DNA from: Brevundimonas albigilva
GTDB lineage: Bacteria > Pseudomonadota > Alphaproteobacteria > Caulobacterales > Caulobacteraceae
DNA length: 64,000 nucleotides
Assembly (NCBI RefSeq): GCF_023503965.1
Contig: NZ_CP097298.1
Location: forward strand, 1,939,001-2,003,000
Reading direction: 5' to 3'
A program made the position numbers and the translations under genes. Shown here piece after piece: positions 41,589 to 50,444 of the stretch (position 1 is its first letter; every line of letters starts with the position of its first letter). Under the pieces are notes generated by a model. That model ran no database searches. It was not told the origin of the DNA and saw only the letters and a list, made by a program, of their open reading frames with translations.

Positions 41589-44288
41589 TTAGCGCGCCTC
41601 GGTCTTCGACGATACGGGCTTGCGCGCCCGACGGCCCAGTTCGGAGACGTCGCGGGCGCTGGCGCGGGCGGCGACCACCTTGCGGCCGGCCGGCGCGGGC
41701 GCGCGGCTGTCCAGCACCGCCTCCAGGGCGTCGCGCAGGTCTTGCGCCACCGCCTCGGAGCCGATCTTGCGGCCCTTCCGGTCCACCACATAGAAGCTGT
41801 CGACCGCCCGTTCGCCGAAGCTGGCCACGTGGGCCGATCGGATGTTCAGCCCCTGGTCGCTGAAGACGCGCGACAGGGCGGCCAACAGGCCCGGCCGATC
41901 GGCGCCGGAGACCTCGACCACGGTCGCCGCCTCGCTGGCGTGGTGGTCGATCATCACCACGGGCCGCACCTCGAATGCGGCCTTGCGGGCGTTGGCGGCG
42001 GGCTCGGGCGCCTTGCCGATGCGCCCTTCGCCGCGCGCCGCCCGCTCCAGCGCCTCCAGCAGGGTCTTCAGCCGCCGGGGCTCGGCCTGGCCGTAGGGCA
42101 AGCCCGCCCCGTCCTGCACCCGGAACACGTCCAGCACGATCCCTTCGGAGGTCGCCACCCGCGCATCGACGATGTCGGCGCCCAGGGCGGCCATGGTCTG
42201 GGCCAGGTCGGCGAACAGGCCCGGCCGGTCGGCGGCGGCGATGGAGATCTGGGTCGTCTGCACCGGCAGGCCCTCGACCGCGGGGGTCGGCTGGGCCTCG
42301 GCCGCCGCGCCCGCCTCGCGCGCCCGGGCCACCAGGGCCGGATGGTCGCCCAGCGGGTCCTCGCGCGCCACGTCCTCGCCCCGGAACAGGGCGGCGACCT
42401 GGTTGTAGAGGGTCCGCATCAGCTGGCCCTTCCAGCCGTTCCACACGCCCGGACCCACGGCGCGGATGTCGGCCACCGTCAGCACCAGCAGCATCCGCAG
42501 CCGCTCGGGATCGCCGACCAGCTCGGCGAAGGCGCGCACCGTCGCCGGGTCCGACACGTCACGCTTCTGGGCGTAGTCGGACAGCGCCAGGTGGCTGCGA
42601 ACCAGCCACACCACCAGTTCGATCCGACGCGGGTCGACGCCCAGCCGTTCGCACGCCCGGCGCGCGGCGATGGCGCCGTCCTCCAGCTGGCCGCGCTCGC
42701 CGCCCTTGCCGACGTCGTGCAGCAGCATCCCCAGCATCAGGGCTTCCATGTCGTCGATCAGGTGGACGATCTCGGACGCCATCGGATGGTCGGCCTTCAG
42801 CTTGCCGCGCGCGATGTCGTTGATGACGCCGATGGCCTGCAGCGTGTGCTCGTCCACCGTATAGGCGTGATACATGTTGAACTGGGTCTGGCCGACGATC
42901 CGCCCCCATTCGGGCAGGAACCGGCCCAGCAGGCCCGTCTCGTTCATCAGCGTCAGGGTGCGATAGGGCCGCTGCCCATGCGCCAGTATGTCCAGGAAGG
43001 CCCGCGTCGCCGCCGGGTCGCGCCGCAGCTTCGGCGTCACCAGCGACAGCGAGCGCGTCACCGCCGAATAGGCGTCCGGATGCAGGTCCAGGTCGTGCTT
43101 GTCGGCCTGGACGAACAGGGTCAGCAGCTTGACCGGATCGGCCTGGAACACCTCTGGCCCGTCGACCGACAGCCGCCCTTGGTCGATGGACAGACCCGGC
43201 ACGTCCAGGCGTCGCCGGTTGGGCCGGAACGGGCTCATCAGACGCGACAGGCCCGACGCCGTCTTCTGGTGGCGGGCCTCCAGCTTGGCCGACATGGCGC
43301 GAGTCAGGGCGCCGACGTCGCGCGCCACCAGGAAGTAGCGGCGCATGAACCGCTCCACCGCCGGCTCGTCGCCGCGCCCGCGCCAGCCCATGCGCCGCGC
43401 CACCTCGGGCTGCAGGTCGAAGGTCAGCTTCTCTTCCGCCCGCCCGGCGATCAGATGCATGTGGATGCGCACCCGCCACAGGAAGTCGAACGCCTCGTCC
43501 GAGGTGCGCCGCTCGCGCGCGGTGAACAGTTCGTCCATCACCGTCGCGCCCAGCCGACTGTCGGGCGCCAGGGAGCGGGCGATCCAGAACAGGCTGTTCA
43601 GGTCGCGCAGGCCCCCCTTGCCGTCCTTGACGTTGGGCTCGACCTTGTAGCGGATGGCCCCGGCCTTCTCGTGGCGCAGGTCGCGTTCCTCCAGCTTGGC
43701 GGCGATGAAGGGGCGCGGATCGGACTTCTCGACCATGTCGCGGAACCGCCGGATCATCAGCTCGGCCAGTCCTTCGTCCCCGGCCAGGAAGCGCGCCTCC
43801 AGCAGGGTGGTCCGCACCGTCATGTCGGTCTTGGCCAGGGTCAGGCATTCATCGACCGACCGCGCCGAGGGCCCGACCTTGGCCCCCAGGTCCCACAGGA
43901 CGTAGAGGACGAACTCGACCACCTTCTCGCCGCGCGGCGTGGCCTTGCCTGGCCGCAGGAACAGAAGGTCCAGATCGGAGTAGGGCGCCAGGACCCGCCG
44001 CCCGTAGCCGCCCACCGCCACCAGGGCCAGCCGCTCGCTCTCGACCGGCGACACCGGCCACAGCGTCTCGGTCGCCACGGCCCACAGGGCGATCAGCATC
44101 TCGTCGGCGGCGGCGGCGTACAGGCGCGCCACGTCCCGCCCGTTCATCCCCGCCTCCAGCTTGCGCTCGGCCCGCGCCCGCGCGGCGTCGTAGCCTTCCT
44201 TCAGCACCGCGGCCACGGCGGCGCGCGGATCGGCGGCGCGCGCGGCCTCAAGCAGGCGGTCGTCCAGCGGCGGCGGCGCGGCGGTCAT
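41589..44288 (-). CDS. glnD: Bifunctional [protein-PII] uridylyltransferase/uridylyl-removing enzyme
   Basis: 899 residues, intact. The nucleotidyltransferase site is VGGYGRRVLAPYSDLDLLFL. The HD domain has MLLHDVGKGGERG. Two C-terminal ACT domains start at QISIAAADRPGLFADLA and VVEVSGADRPGLLAALS. It senses glutamine and adds or removes UMP on PII, controlling nitrogen metabolism. Confidence 0.96.
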   Translation of the reverse strand: MTAAPPPLDDRLLEAARAADPRAAVAAVLKEGYDAARARAERKLEAGMNGRDVARLYAAAADEMLIALWAVATETLWPVSPVESERLALVAVGGYGRRVLAPYSDLDLLFLRPGKATPRGEKVVEFVLYVLWDLGAKVGPSARSVDECLTLAKTDMTVRTTLLEARFLAGDEGLAELMIRRFRDMVEKSDPRPFIAAKLEERDLRHEKAGAIRYKVEPNVKDGKGGLRDLNSLFWIARSLAPDSRLGATVMDELFTARERRTSDEAFDFLWRVRIHMHLIAGRAEEKLTFDLQPEVARRMGWRGRGDEPAVERFMRRYFLVARDVGALTRAMSAKLEARHQKTASGLSRLMSPFRPNRRRLDVPGLSIDQGRLSVDGPEVFQADPVKLLTLFVQADKHDLDLHPDAYSAVTRSLSLVTPKLRRDPAATRAFLDILAHGQRPYRTLTLMNETGLLGRFLPEWGRIVGQTQFNMYHAYTVDEHTLQAIGVINDIARGKLKADHPMASEIVHLIDDMEALMLGMLLHDVGKGGERGQLEDGAIAARRACERLGVDPRRIELVVWLVRSHLALSDYAQKRDVSDPATVRAFAELVGDPERLRMLLVLTVADIRAVGPGVWNGWKGQLMRTLYNQVAALFRGEDVAREDPLGDHPALVARAREAGAAAEAQPTPAVEGLPVQTTQISIAAADRPGLFADLAQTMAALGADIVDARVATSEGIVLDVFRVQDGAGLPYGQAEPRRLKTLLEALERAARGEGRIGKAPEPAANARKAAFEVRPVVMIDHHASEAATVVEVSGADRPGLLAALSRVFSDQGLNIRSAHVASFGERAVDSFYVVDRKGRKIGSEAVAQDLRDALEAVLDSRAPAPAGRKVVAARASARDVSELGRRARKPVSSKTEAR

Positions 44289-44343
44289 GCGCGGATCATA
44301 GGGGGCGGTCAGGACCTGTCGCGTCCCACGCCGAGCCGCCGCC

Positions 44344-44736
44344 TCATCCGATGTGGTCCGCCGGCACGTCCAGCACCTCGGCCAGGCGTCGCAGCGTTTC
44401 GGGGCCGCCGGTCTTGTGCCCCCGCTCGATCTCCGACAGGTAGCCCTGGCCGATGGTCGCGGCCTCGGCCAGCGCCTGCTGGGTCCAGCCGCGATGTTTG
44501 CGCCAGGCCGTCAGCCGCGAAGCGCCCTTCAGGATCAGCGTCGAGACCTCGACCGGCAGGCGTTCGTCCACGCCGGCTTCGAGATCGGCCATGGCCGCGT
44601 CGAAGGCGGCGATATCGGCCTCGTCCTCGTCCTGGTCGAGACCGGCCGTCAGCGCCTCGTATTCGGCGCGGGGCAGGATGACCAGCTCCTCGCCGGCGGG
44701 CGTGGTGATGTGTTGCGCGTGAAGGGGACGATTCAT
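44344..44736 (-). CDS. Antitoxin: HTH (XRE) protein with Phd-like N-terminus
   Basis: 130 residues. The N-terminal part EELVILPRAEYEALT resembles the 'vls-x-x-e-Y-e-x-L' strand-helix of Phd/YefM antitoxins. The C-terminal half is an XRE helix-turn-helix (TQQALAEAATIGQGYLSEIERGHKTGG). Its start overlaps the toxin stop (ATGA). The toxin-first order resembles HigBA-type pairs. It should neutralise the toxin and repress the promoter. Confidence 0.85.
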   Translation of the reverse strand: MNRPLHAQHITTPAGEELVILPRAEYEALTAGLDQDEDEADIAAFDAAMADLEAGVDERLPVEVSTLILKGASRLTAWRKHRGWTQQALAEAATIGQGYLSEIERGHKTGGPETLRRLAEVLDVPADHIG

Positions 44737-44978
44737 CTGTAGGTTCCGGTCTGGCGTGGTCCGATATGGATGGCCAGGATGGTGGTCATGTCCTCGGTGA
44801 GGATCACCCGATAGCGCCCGACCCTGAGCCGAAAGCCGAGCCGTCCGTTGAGCGCCTTGACGTCGCCGCGCCCGTGCATCGCATAGGCGTCCAGGGCGGC
44901 AGAGATCGTCGCCCGGGCCGACGCGGGCAAGGCGTCGAACTGTCTGGCCGCACTGTTGGTCAGGACGATGGTTTTCAC
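44733..44978 (-). CDS. RelE/ParE-family toxin
   Basis: 81 residues from a GTG. KTIVLTNSAARQFDALP at the start and VKALNGRLGFRLRVGRYRVIL...ILAIHIGPR follow the RelE superfamily pattern (Leu-x-Gly, Arg-x-Gly-x-Tyr-Arg). Family members are mRNA endonucleases or gyrase poisons. The target here is not known. First gene of the pair. Confidence 0.85.
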   Translation of the reverse strand: MKTIVLTNSAARQFDALPASARATISAALDAYAMHGRGDVKALNGRLGFRLRVGRYRVILTEDMTTILAIHIGPRQTGTYR

Positions 44979-45013
44979 GCTCAGATTATCACCAATTTAT
45001 CGCGATGAAGCGA

Positions 45014-45026
45014 GAGATATTATCTC
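45014..45026. promoter_or_regulatory. Candidate toxin-antitoxin operator, GAGAT-ATT-ATCTC
   Basis: A 5-bp-arm palindrome in an unusually AT-rich patch (44980-45035) upstream of the toxin start. Autoregulation of the pair would act here. It also lies upstream of queG on the other strand. Confidence 0.35.
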
Positions 45027-45076
45027 AATTGCGCAAAATGCGGCGGCGCGGCGGCTGTCGTGCTAAAGGCGCGCCG

Positions 45077-46189
45077 GTGAGCGAACGCCTCAAGACCTTC
45101 ATCCGCCAGCGGGCCGCCGAGCTGGGCTTCGACGTGTGCCGCTTCGCCTCGGCGACCGACGCCTGGCCGGCGGGCGACCGGCTGCGTCATTTCGTGGACG
45201 AGGGCCGCCATGGCGACATGGGCTGGATGGAGACGACGGTGGACCGCCGCGCCCACCCCACCGCCATGTGGGACGAGGCCCGAACCGCCATCGTCCTGGG
45301 CATGAACTACGGTCCGGACCAGAACCCGCTGGACCAGCTGGCCGACCGTTCGGCGGGCTACATCTCGGTCTATGCGCGCGGCGACGACTATCACGAGGTC
45401 ATCAAGGGGCGGCTCAAGACGCTGGCGGGCCAGATCGCCGCGCGCAACGGCCAGGACATCAAGGTCTTCGTCGACACCGCGCCCCTGATGGAAAAGCCGC
45501 TGGCCCAGCGCGCCGGCCTGGGCTGGCAGGGCAAGCACACCAATCTGCTCAGCCGCACCCACGGCAACTGGCTGTTCCTGGGGACGATCCTGACCGCCGC
45601 CGAGATCGCGCCGGACGCGGCCGAGACCGAGCATTGCGGCCGCTGCACCGCCTGTCTGGACGCGTGCCCGACCAACGCCTTTCCCGCGCCGTTCCAGTTG
45701 GACGCCCGGCGCTGCCTGTCCTACCTCACCATCGAATATGGCGGGCCCTGGCCGGTGGAGTTCCGTCTGGCCACGGGCTCGCGCCTCTATGGCTGCGACG
45801 ACTGCCTGGCCGCCTGTCCGTGGAACAAGTTCGCCCAGGAAGCGCGCGAAATGCGGCTCCAGCCGCGCCCGACGCTCCAGGCGCCGCTTCTGGCCGACCT
45901 GGCGGCGCTGGACGATGCGGCCTTTCGCGCCCTGTTCGCCAAGAGCCCGGTCAAGCGCATCGGCCGCGACCGCTTCATGCGCAATGTCCTCTACGCCATC
46001 GGCAATTCGGATGATCCGGCGCTGATCGCCCCGGCGCGCGCCCTGCTGGACGATCCGGCGCCCCTGGTGCGGGGGGCCGCCGTCTGGGCCCTGTCGCGGC
46101 TGATGGCCCCCGACGCCTTCGCCGCCTTGCGGGCGACAAGGTCGGAGCTCGATCCCGATGTCCGGGCCGAGTGGGACCGCGCCGCCTGA
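45077..46189 (+). CDS. queG: Epoxyqueuosine reductase
   Basis: 370 residues from a GTG. Cobalamin-binding N-terminal domain (ARTAIVLGMNYGPDQN, FVDTAPLMEKPLAQRAGLGWQGKHTN), two [4Fe-4S] motifs (CGRCTACLDACPTNAF and CDDCLAACPWNKF plus RRCLSYLTIEY), and a HEAT-like tail (GAAVWALSRL). It performs the final step of queuosine tRNA modification. A start at 45005 would extend it by 24 poorly conserved residues, so 45077 is preferred. Confidence 0.95.
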   Translation: MSERLKTFIRQRAAELGFDVCRFASATDAWPAGDRLRHFVDEGRHGDMGWMETTVDRRAHPTAMWDEARTAIVLGMNYGPDQNPLDQLADRSAGYISVYARGDDYHEVIKGRLKTLAGQIAARNGQDIKVFVDTAPLMEKPLAQRAGLGWQGKHTNLLSRTHGNWLFLGTILTAAEIAPDAAETEHCGRCTACLDACPTNAFPAPFQLDARRCLSYLTIEYGGPWPVEFRLATGSRLYGCDDCLAACPWNKFAQEAREMRLQPRPTLQAPLLADLAALDDAAFRALFAKSPVKRIGRDRFMRNVLYAIGNSDDPALIAPARALLDDPAPLVRGAAVWALSRLMAPDAFAALRATRSELDPDVRAEWDRAA

Positions 46190-46218
46190 GTTCCTTCCTC
46201 AACAGGGGGCCTGAAGCC

Positions 46219-46743
46219 TCAGCCCATCGCCGTCGCGCCGCCGCCGATGGGCCCGCCGCCGGGCGCCTTGGCCACGTCCAGCAGCTTCAGCCGGAAGATC
46301 AGCACGGCGTTGGGCGGGATGGCGGGCGGCCCGCCGCGTTCGCCATAGCCCAGCTCGGGCGGCACATAGAGGATCCACTCGTCGCCGACGCGCATCTTCT
46401 GCAGCGCCTCGGTCCAGCCGGGCACGACCGTCTCGGGCGTGAAGATGGCCGGCGCGCCCCGCGCGAAGGAGCTGTCGAACACCGCGCCGTCGACCAGCTT
46501 GCCCTCGTATTCGACCTTGACCAGATCGTTGCGGTCGGGGCTTTCGCCGCCGGCGGGGCCGGACTGGACCACCTGATACTGCAGGCCGCTGGGCAGGGTC
46601 TGGACGCCGTCCTGGCGCGCGTTCTTCTGCATGAAGGCGGCGGCCTCGGCCTTGCCCGCCTCGGGGTCGATCACGGCCGGCTGGCCGCAGCCCGACAGCA
46701 GCAGGCCCGCGACGATGGCGGCCCTAGCCCATGCGAAGTTCAT
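46219..46743 (-). CDS. FKBP-type peptidyl-prolyl isomerase lipoprotein
   Basis: 174 residues. Lipobox LLLSGC after the signal; then a short linker helix and an FKBP domain (LVKVEYEGKLVDGAVFDSSFARG, VVPGWTEALQKMRVGDEW, YVPPELGYGERG) and a Gly-rich tail. It folds periplasmic proteins at proline bonds. The gene starts inside the last 20 bases of the threonine ammonia-lyase gene, so they are probably co-transcribed by position only. Confidence 0.92.
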   Translation of the reverse strand: MNFAWARAAIVAGLLLSGCGQPAVIDPEAGKAEAAAFMQKNARQDGVQTLPSGLQYQVVQSGPAGGESPDRNDLVKVEYEGKLVDGAVFDSSFARGAPAIFTPETVVPGWTEALQKMRVGDEWILYVPPELGYGERGGPPAIPPNAVLIFRLKLLDVAKAPGGGPIGGGATAMG

Positions 46744-47926
46744 ATCCCCGGTCCTTCAAGGCGTCGCCGATCTCGTCGGCGTGGGCGCTATCGCGCGTTT
46801 CGACCATGATGTCGAACTCGGCGCCCTTGGCCGGCACGTCCAGCGCCAGGCGGTTGTGGACCACGTCGATGATGTTGCCGCCCAGGCCCCCGATCACCGC
46901 CGCCATGGCCGACAGCATCCCCGGCCGGTCGTCGCCCAGGATGCGATAGACGATCAATCTCCGTTCACGGACCATCTCGCGGTTCAGCACCACGGCCAGC
47001 ATCCGCGCGTCGATGTTGCCGCCGGTCAGTTCGATGCCCACCTTCATGCCCCTGAACCGATCGGGATTTCGCAGCAGGGCCGCCAGGCCGCCCGCGCCGG
47101 CGCCCTCGCACACCGTCTTCTCCATCGTCGCCATGAACGAGACCCCGCGCTCGAAATCGGCCTCGTCGACCACGAAGACCTCGTCGATCAGGCGATCCGC
47201 CAGGCCGAAGGGGATGTCGCCGACCGCCTTGATGGCGATGCCCTCGGCGATGGTCTGGCCGGTGCAGACCGGCGGCTGGCCGGCCCGCTTGGCGGTGAAG
47301 GACGGATAGCGCGCGGCTTCGACGCCGAACACCTTGATGTCCGGCCGGATCGCCTTGGCGGCGATGGCGCAGCCGGCGATCAGACCGCCCCCGCCGATGG
47401 GCACGATCAGCGCCTCCAGCTCCGGCGCGTCCTCCAGGAACTCCAGCGCGCACACGCCCTGGCCGGCCACGATCCCCTCGTCGTCGAAGGCCGAGACGAA
47501 GACATAGCCATTTTCGGCCTCCAGCCGCTTGGCCTCCTCGGTCGCCCCGGTGAAGTCCAGGCCGTGGATGACCACGGTCGCCCCGTGCTGGCGGGTGCCG
47601 TTGATCTTGGCGAAGGGCGTGCCCTCGGGCATGACGATGGTCACCGGCACGCCCAGCCGTCCGCCGTGATAGGCCAGGGCCTGGGCGTGATTGCCCGCGC
47701 TGGCCGCCACCACGCCTCGCCGGCGTTCGTCCTCGGTCAGCAGCAGCAGCCGGTTCAGCGCGCCGCGTTCCTTGAAGCTGCCGGTGAAGTGCAGATTGTC
47801 GAACTTGACCCAGACCTCGGCGCCGGTCAGCTGCGACAGCTTGCGCGAATACCGCGTGGGTGTGTGGTCGACCTGACCCGCGATTCGCGCGCGGGCGGCC
47901 TGAATATCGTCCAGGGTGACGGTCAT
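46724..47926 (-). CDS. ilvA: Threonine ammonia-lyase (catabolic type)
   Basis: 400 residues. PLP Lys52 in SFKERGALN, SAGNHAQALAYHG, the phosphate loop PIGGGGLIAGC, and a C-terminal ACT domain (ILGDDRPGMLSAMAAVIG). It turns threonine into 2-oxobutanoate. One ACT domain and ~400 residues fit the TdcB/IlvA-1 group of alphaproteobacteria. Allosteric control by amino acids is inferred from the ACT domain. Confidence 0.92.
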   Translation of the reverse strand: MTVTLDDIQAARARIAGQVDHTPTRYSRKLSQLTGAEVWVKFDNLHFTGSFKERGALNRLLLLTEDERRRGVVAASAGNHAQALAYHGGRLGVPVTIVMPEGTPFAKINGTRQHGATVVIHGLDFTGATEEAKRLEAENGYVFVSAFDDEGIVAGQGVCALEFLEDAPELEALIVPIGGGGLIAGCAIAAKAIRPDIKVFGVEAARYPSFTAKRAGQPPVCTGQTIAEGIAIKAVGDIPFGLADRLIDEVFVVDEADFERGVSFMATMEKTVCEGAGAGGLAALLRNPDRFRGMKVGIELTGGNIDARMLAVVLNREMVRERRLIVYRILGDDRPGMLSAMAAVIGGLGGNIIDVVHNRLALDVPAKGAEFDIMVETRDSAHADEIGDALKDRGYELRMG

Positions 47927-48091
47927 CGCAGCGTTTCCATGTTCGCCTCGCCATGCGGGCGGGCGGATTTTGTCGCGTCTGTTTCGCGCGTTGCGGCCCC
48001 CGGGTCCAGAGCGGCGTCTTGACCGTGGAACCGCGGGGGCGGTCGTCGTGCGATACTGTCGCCAAGAACAAGCCCGCCCCGGAGGAAGCCC

Positions 48092-48598
48092 ATGTCGATC
48101 CGTCCCCTCGTCCTTGCGGGCGCCGTCGCCGCCGCGCTCGCGGCCTGCGCCCCGGTTCCGGTACCGGGCGGCGCGGTCCAGCCGGCCGTCTTCCGCGCCG
48201 ACGACTTCGCCTGGTCGCAGCGCGGCGGGCAGGGCGGAATCCAGGGGCGGATCGCCTACCGACAGGACGGCAAGGCCTACGATTGCGTCGCCTCGGCGGG
48301 CCTGACCCCCGACACGCCCTACACCCGTAACCGCTTCCGCACCCTGTACGGCTCGACCGAGCAGGCGGCGGTGCCGGCGGCGGTGGTCCGCGCGCGCGAC
48401 GTGGGCGAGGCGGCGGCCGACTATCGCGCTTACGTCCGCTCCGAGCGGTGCGAGAACGGGCGTTTCTCGTTCGCCGGCCTGCCCGACGGCGGCTGGTTCT
48501 TGATCGTGCCGGTGCGGGCCCAGGGCGACGAAGGTCCGCTTGTCCTGATGCGCCACGTGGTCACGCGCGGCGGGCGGGTCGTCGACGTCACGCTCTGA
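48092..48598 (+). CDS. Hypothetical lipoprotein
   Basis: 168 residues. Signal and lipobox (AALAAC), then an all-beta-looking domain with two Cys (DCVASAG, RCENGRF) that may pair, and the ending RHVVTRGGRVVDVTL. The pattern SFAGLPDGGWFLIVPV resembles carboxypeptidase-regulatory-like beta sandwiches. No function known. Confidence 0.72.
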   Translation: MSIRPLVLAGAVAAALAACAPVPVPGGAVQPAVFRADDFAWSQRGGQGGIQGRIAYRQDGKAYDCVASAGLTPDTPYTRNRFRTLYGSTEQAAVPAAVVRARDVGEAAADYRAYVRSERCENGRFSFAGLPDGGWFLIVPVRAQGDEGPLVLMRHVVTRGGRVVDVTL

Positions 48599-48700
48599 CG
48601 CCGCCGAACCCACGAAAGCCCGCGGTAACGCGGATCGCCATCTTCTCGTCGCAAGCGCCCGGCCTGATCGCGCGTTCGTCCGATCCGTGGGGAGGCGTTC

Positions 48701-48895
48701 ATGTCCCAGCACAATATCAGCGGTTCCGAGGCCTTCAATCGCGGGCCCTCCGTCCACATCCGCCAATACCGGCCCGGCGGAATGCGCCGCCGCCGCGCGC
48801 GCACCGCCCTGATCTTCATCGCCGGCGCCGCAGCCATGCTGGTGGTCGGCCTGGCGGTCGCGGCGGCGATCTTCGGTCCCGCCCTGTCCAGCTGA
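48701..48895 (+). CDS. Small single-span membrane protein upstream of cpaA
   Basis: 64 residues. Polar N-terminus, a Gly-Met-Arg-rich stretch (RPGGMRRRRAR) and one C-terminal membrane helix; the positive side should be cytoplasmic. It is not a Flp pilin: it lacks the prepilin cleavage Gly followed by Glu/Tyr. GGAG upstream of the ATG supports expression. Confidence 0.6.
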   Translation: MSQHNISGSEAFNRGPSVHIRQYRPGGMRRRRARTALIFIAGAAAMLVVGLAVAAAIFGPALSS

Positions 48896-48960
48896 CGGGG
48901 CGCGCGACCCGCCTGGCGGTGGAAACCCGGACTTAAGGCCTTTGGCGCAGGATCGGCCGC

Positions 48961-49470
48961 ATGGACATCCTGCCCTTCATCGCCCTGGCGCCCTTTCCGG
49001 TCCTGATGGTCGTCGGCGGCCTGCACGACCTGACGACCATGCGGATTCCCAACTGGATTTCGCTGGCCCTGCTGGCCGCCTTCCTTCCGGCCGCCCTGCT
49101 GCTGGGGCTGGCGCCGCTGGACATGGCCGCCCACCTCGGCGTGGGCGTCGCCGCCCTGCTGGCCGGCATGGCCCTGTTCGCCCTGAACTGGGTCGGCGGG
49201 GGCGACGCCAAGCTGCTGGCGGCCGCCTGTCTGTGGATGGGGCCGGCGGGCAGCCTGCCGTTCCTGTTGTCCAGCGCCATCGTCGGCGGCCTGTTCTGCC
49301 TGGCGCTGATCACCGCGCGCCGCACCATTCCCGCCTTCCCCGGCCTGCCCGCCTGGGCCGCGCGCCTGCTGGAGCCCAAGGGGGACGTGCCCTATGGCGT
49401 GGCCCTGGCCGGCGGGGCGCTGCTGGCCTTTCCCGCTTCGCCGCTGGTTGCGGCCTTCGTGGGCGGCTGA
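48961..49470 (+). CDS. cpaA: Tad prepilin peptidase CpaA
   Basis: 169 residues with six membrane helices. The A24 aspartic protease pair is Asp23 in HDLTTMRIPN and Asp82 in GGGDAKL. It cleaves the leader of Flp pilin. It is the first gene of the cpa cluster. The short form lacks the methyltransferase domain, as expected for Tad peptidases. Confidence 0.93.
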   Translation: MDILPFIALAPFPVLMVVGGLHDLTTMRIPNWISLALLAAFLPAALLLGLAPLDMAAHLGVGVAALLAGMALFALNWVGGGDAKLLAAACLWMGPAGSLPFLLSSAIVGGLFCLALITARRTIPAFPGLPAWAARLLEPKGDVPYGVALAGGALLAFPASPLVAAFVGG

Positions 49471-49497
49471 CGGCGTCATCCGGCGCTTAGGACCGCA

Positions 49498-49525
49498 TTA
49501 ACCCGTCGCATCCATGATCGTTAAC
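49498..49525 (+). promoter_or_regulatory. TTAACC and GTTAAC sites before cpaB
   Basis: TTAACC at 49498-49503 and TTAAC at 49521-49525 lie in the short gap before cpaB. They match CtrA half-sites, but the gap between the TTAA cores is 19 bases, not the consensus 7. Candidate only. Confidence 0.25.
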
Positions 49526-49562
49526 GCAGGGCGGAGAGCCGCGCCTGCCGGAGACCGTCAGG

Positions 49563-50444
49563 ATGAAGCCTGCCCGTATAGCCGTGATCTGCATCGCCGC
49601 CGTTTCGGCCATCGGGCTGGCGCTGGTGGTGCGGGCCATGGGCTCTTCCTCGCATCAGCCCAGCCGCCCGGCCGTCGCCGCCGTCGAGACCCGGCCGATG
49701 ACCCGCGTCCTGGTCGCCGCGAACGATCTGCAGCCCGGCAAGCGCCTGGGCGACGCCGACATGGCCTGGAAGGACTGGCCCTCCGACGAGGTCAATCCCG
49801 CCTTCATCGTCGACGGCCCGGCCAAGCCCCCGGCCGACGGCCGCGCGGCCGAGGCCGCCGCCAAGGTCGCCCGCGCCGCGACCGAGGCCACGACGGGCGG
49901 AACCAAGGGCGACTACGTCGGCTCCGTGGTCCGCGAGACCATCCTGAAGGGCGAACCCATCGTCGCGCGCAAGATCGTGCGCGCGGGCGACAGCGGCTAT
50001 CTGGCCGCCTATCTGGAGCCCGGCATGCGGGCCATGGCCATCAGCGTCACGGTCGAGACCGCCGCCGGCGGCTTCATCCTGCCCGGCGACCGCGTGGACG
50101 TGGTCATGACCCGCGAGTTCCCGGCCCAGTCGGGCGGCGGCGGGACGCAGTATTCGACCTCCACCGTCATGCGGAACATCAAGGTGCTGGCCATCGACCA
50201 GACCACCCGCGCGGCCGACGACGAACAGGCCGTGGTGGGCGCCACCGCCACCCTGGAGGTCACGCCCGGCGACGCCGAGGCCCTGGCCCAGGCCAAGTCC
50301 GAGGGCGAGCTGTCCCTGATGCTGCGCTCCTACGCCGACACCGCCGGCCCGTCGGGCGCGGTGCGCGCCGCGGCCCGCGCCGACGCCCCCTCGGCCGTCC
50401 GCATCTATCGCGGCGGCGCGCCCGAAACGGTGGCCGTCCCATGA
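49563..50444 (+). CDS. cpaB: Tad pilus assembly protein CpaB (RcpC)
   Basis: 293 residues. One N-terminal membrane helix, then two SAF/RcpC-type domains (VLVAANDLQPGKRLGDADMAWKDWP; EPGMRAMAISVTVETAAGGFILPGDRVDVV). It is a periplasmic scaffold around the pilus base. An Ala/Arg-rich insert at ~85-110 is longer than usual. It overlaps cpaC by ATGA. Confidence 0.93.
   Translation: MKPARIAVICIAAVSAIGLALVVRAMGSSSHQPSRPAVAAVETRPMTRVLVAANDLQPGKRLGDADMAWKDWPSDEVNPAFIVDGPAKPPADGRAAEAAAKVARAATEATTGGTKGDYVGSVVRETILKGEPIVARKIVRAGDSGYLAAYLEPGMRAMAISVTVETAAGGFILPGDRVDVVMTREFPAQSGGGGTQYSTSTVMRNIKVLAIDQTTRAADDEQAVVGATATLEVTPGDAEALAQAKSEGELSLMLRSYADTAGPSGAVRAAARADAPSAVRIYRGGAPETVAVP

Noticed and set aside
41742..44681. 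979-codon plus-strand open frame
   Set aside because: It lies antisense to glnD, which has all catalytic motifs. Composition is the Gly/Arg/His/Gln-rich type typical of shadow frames.
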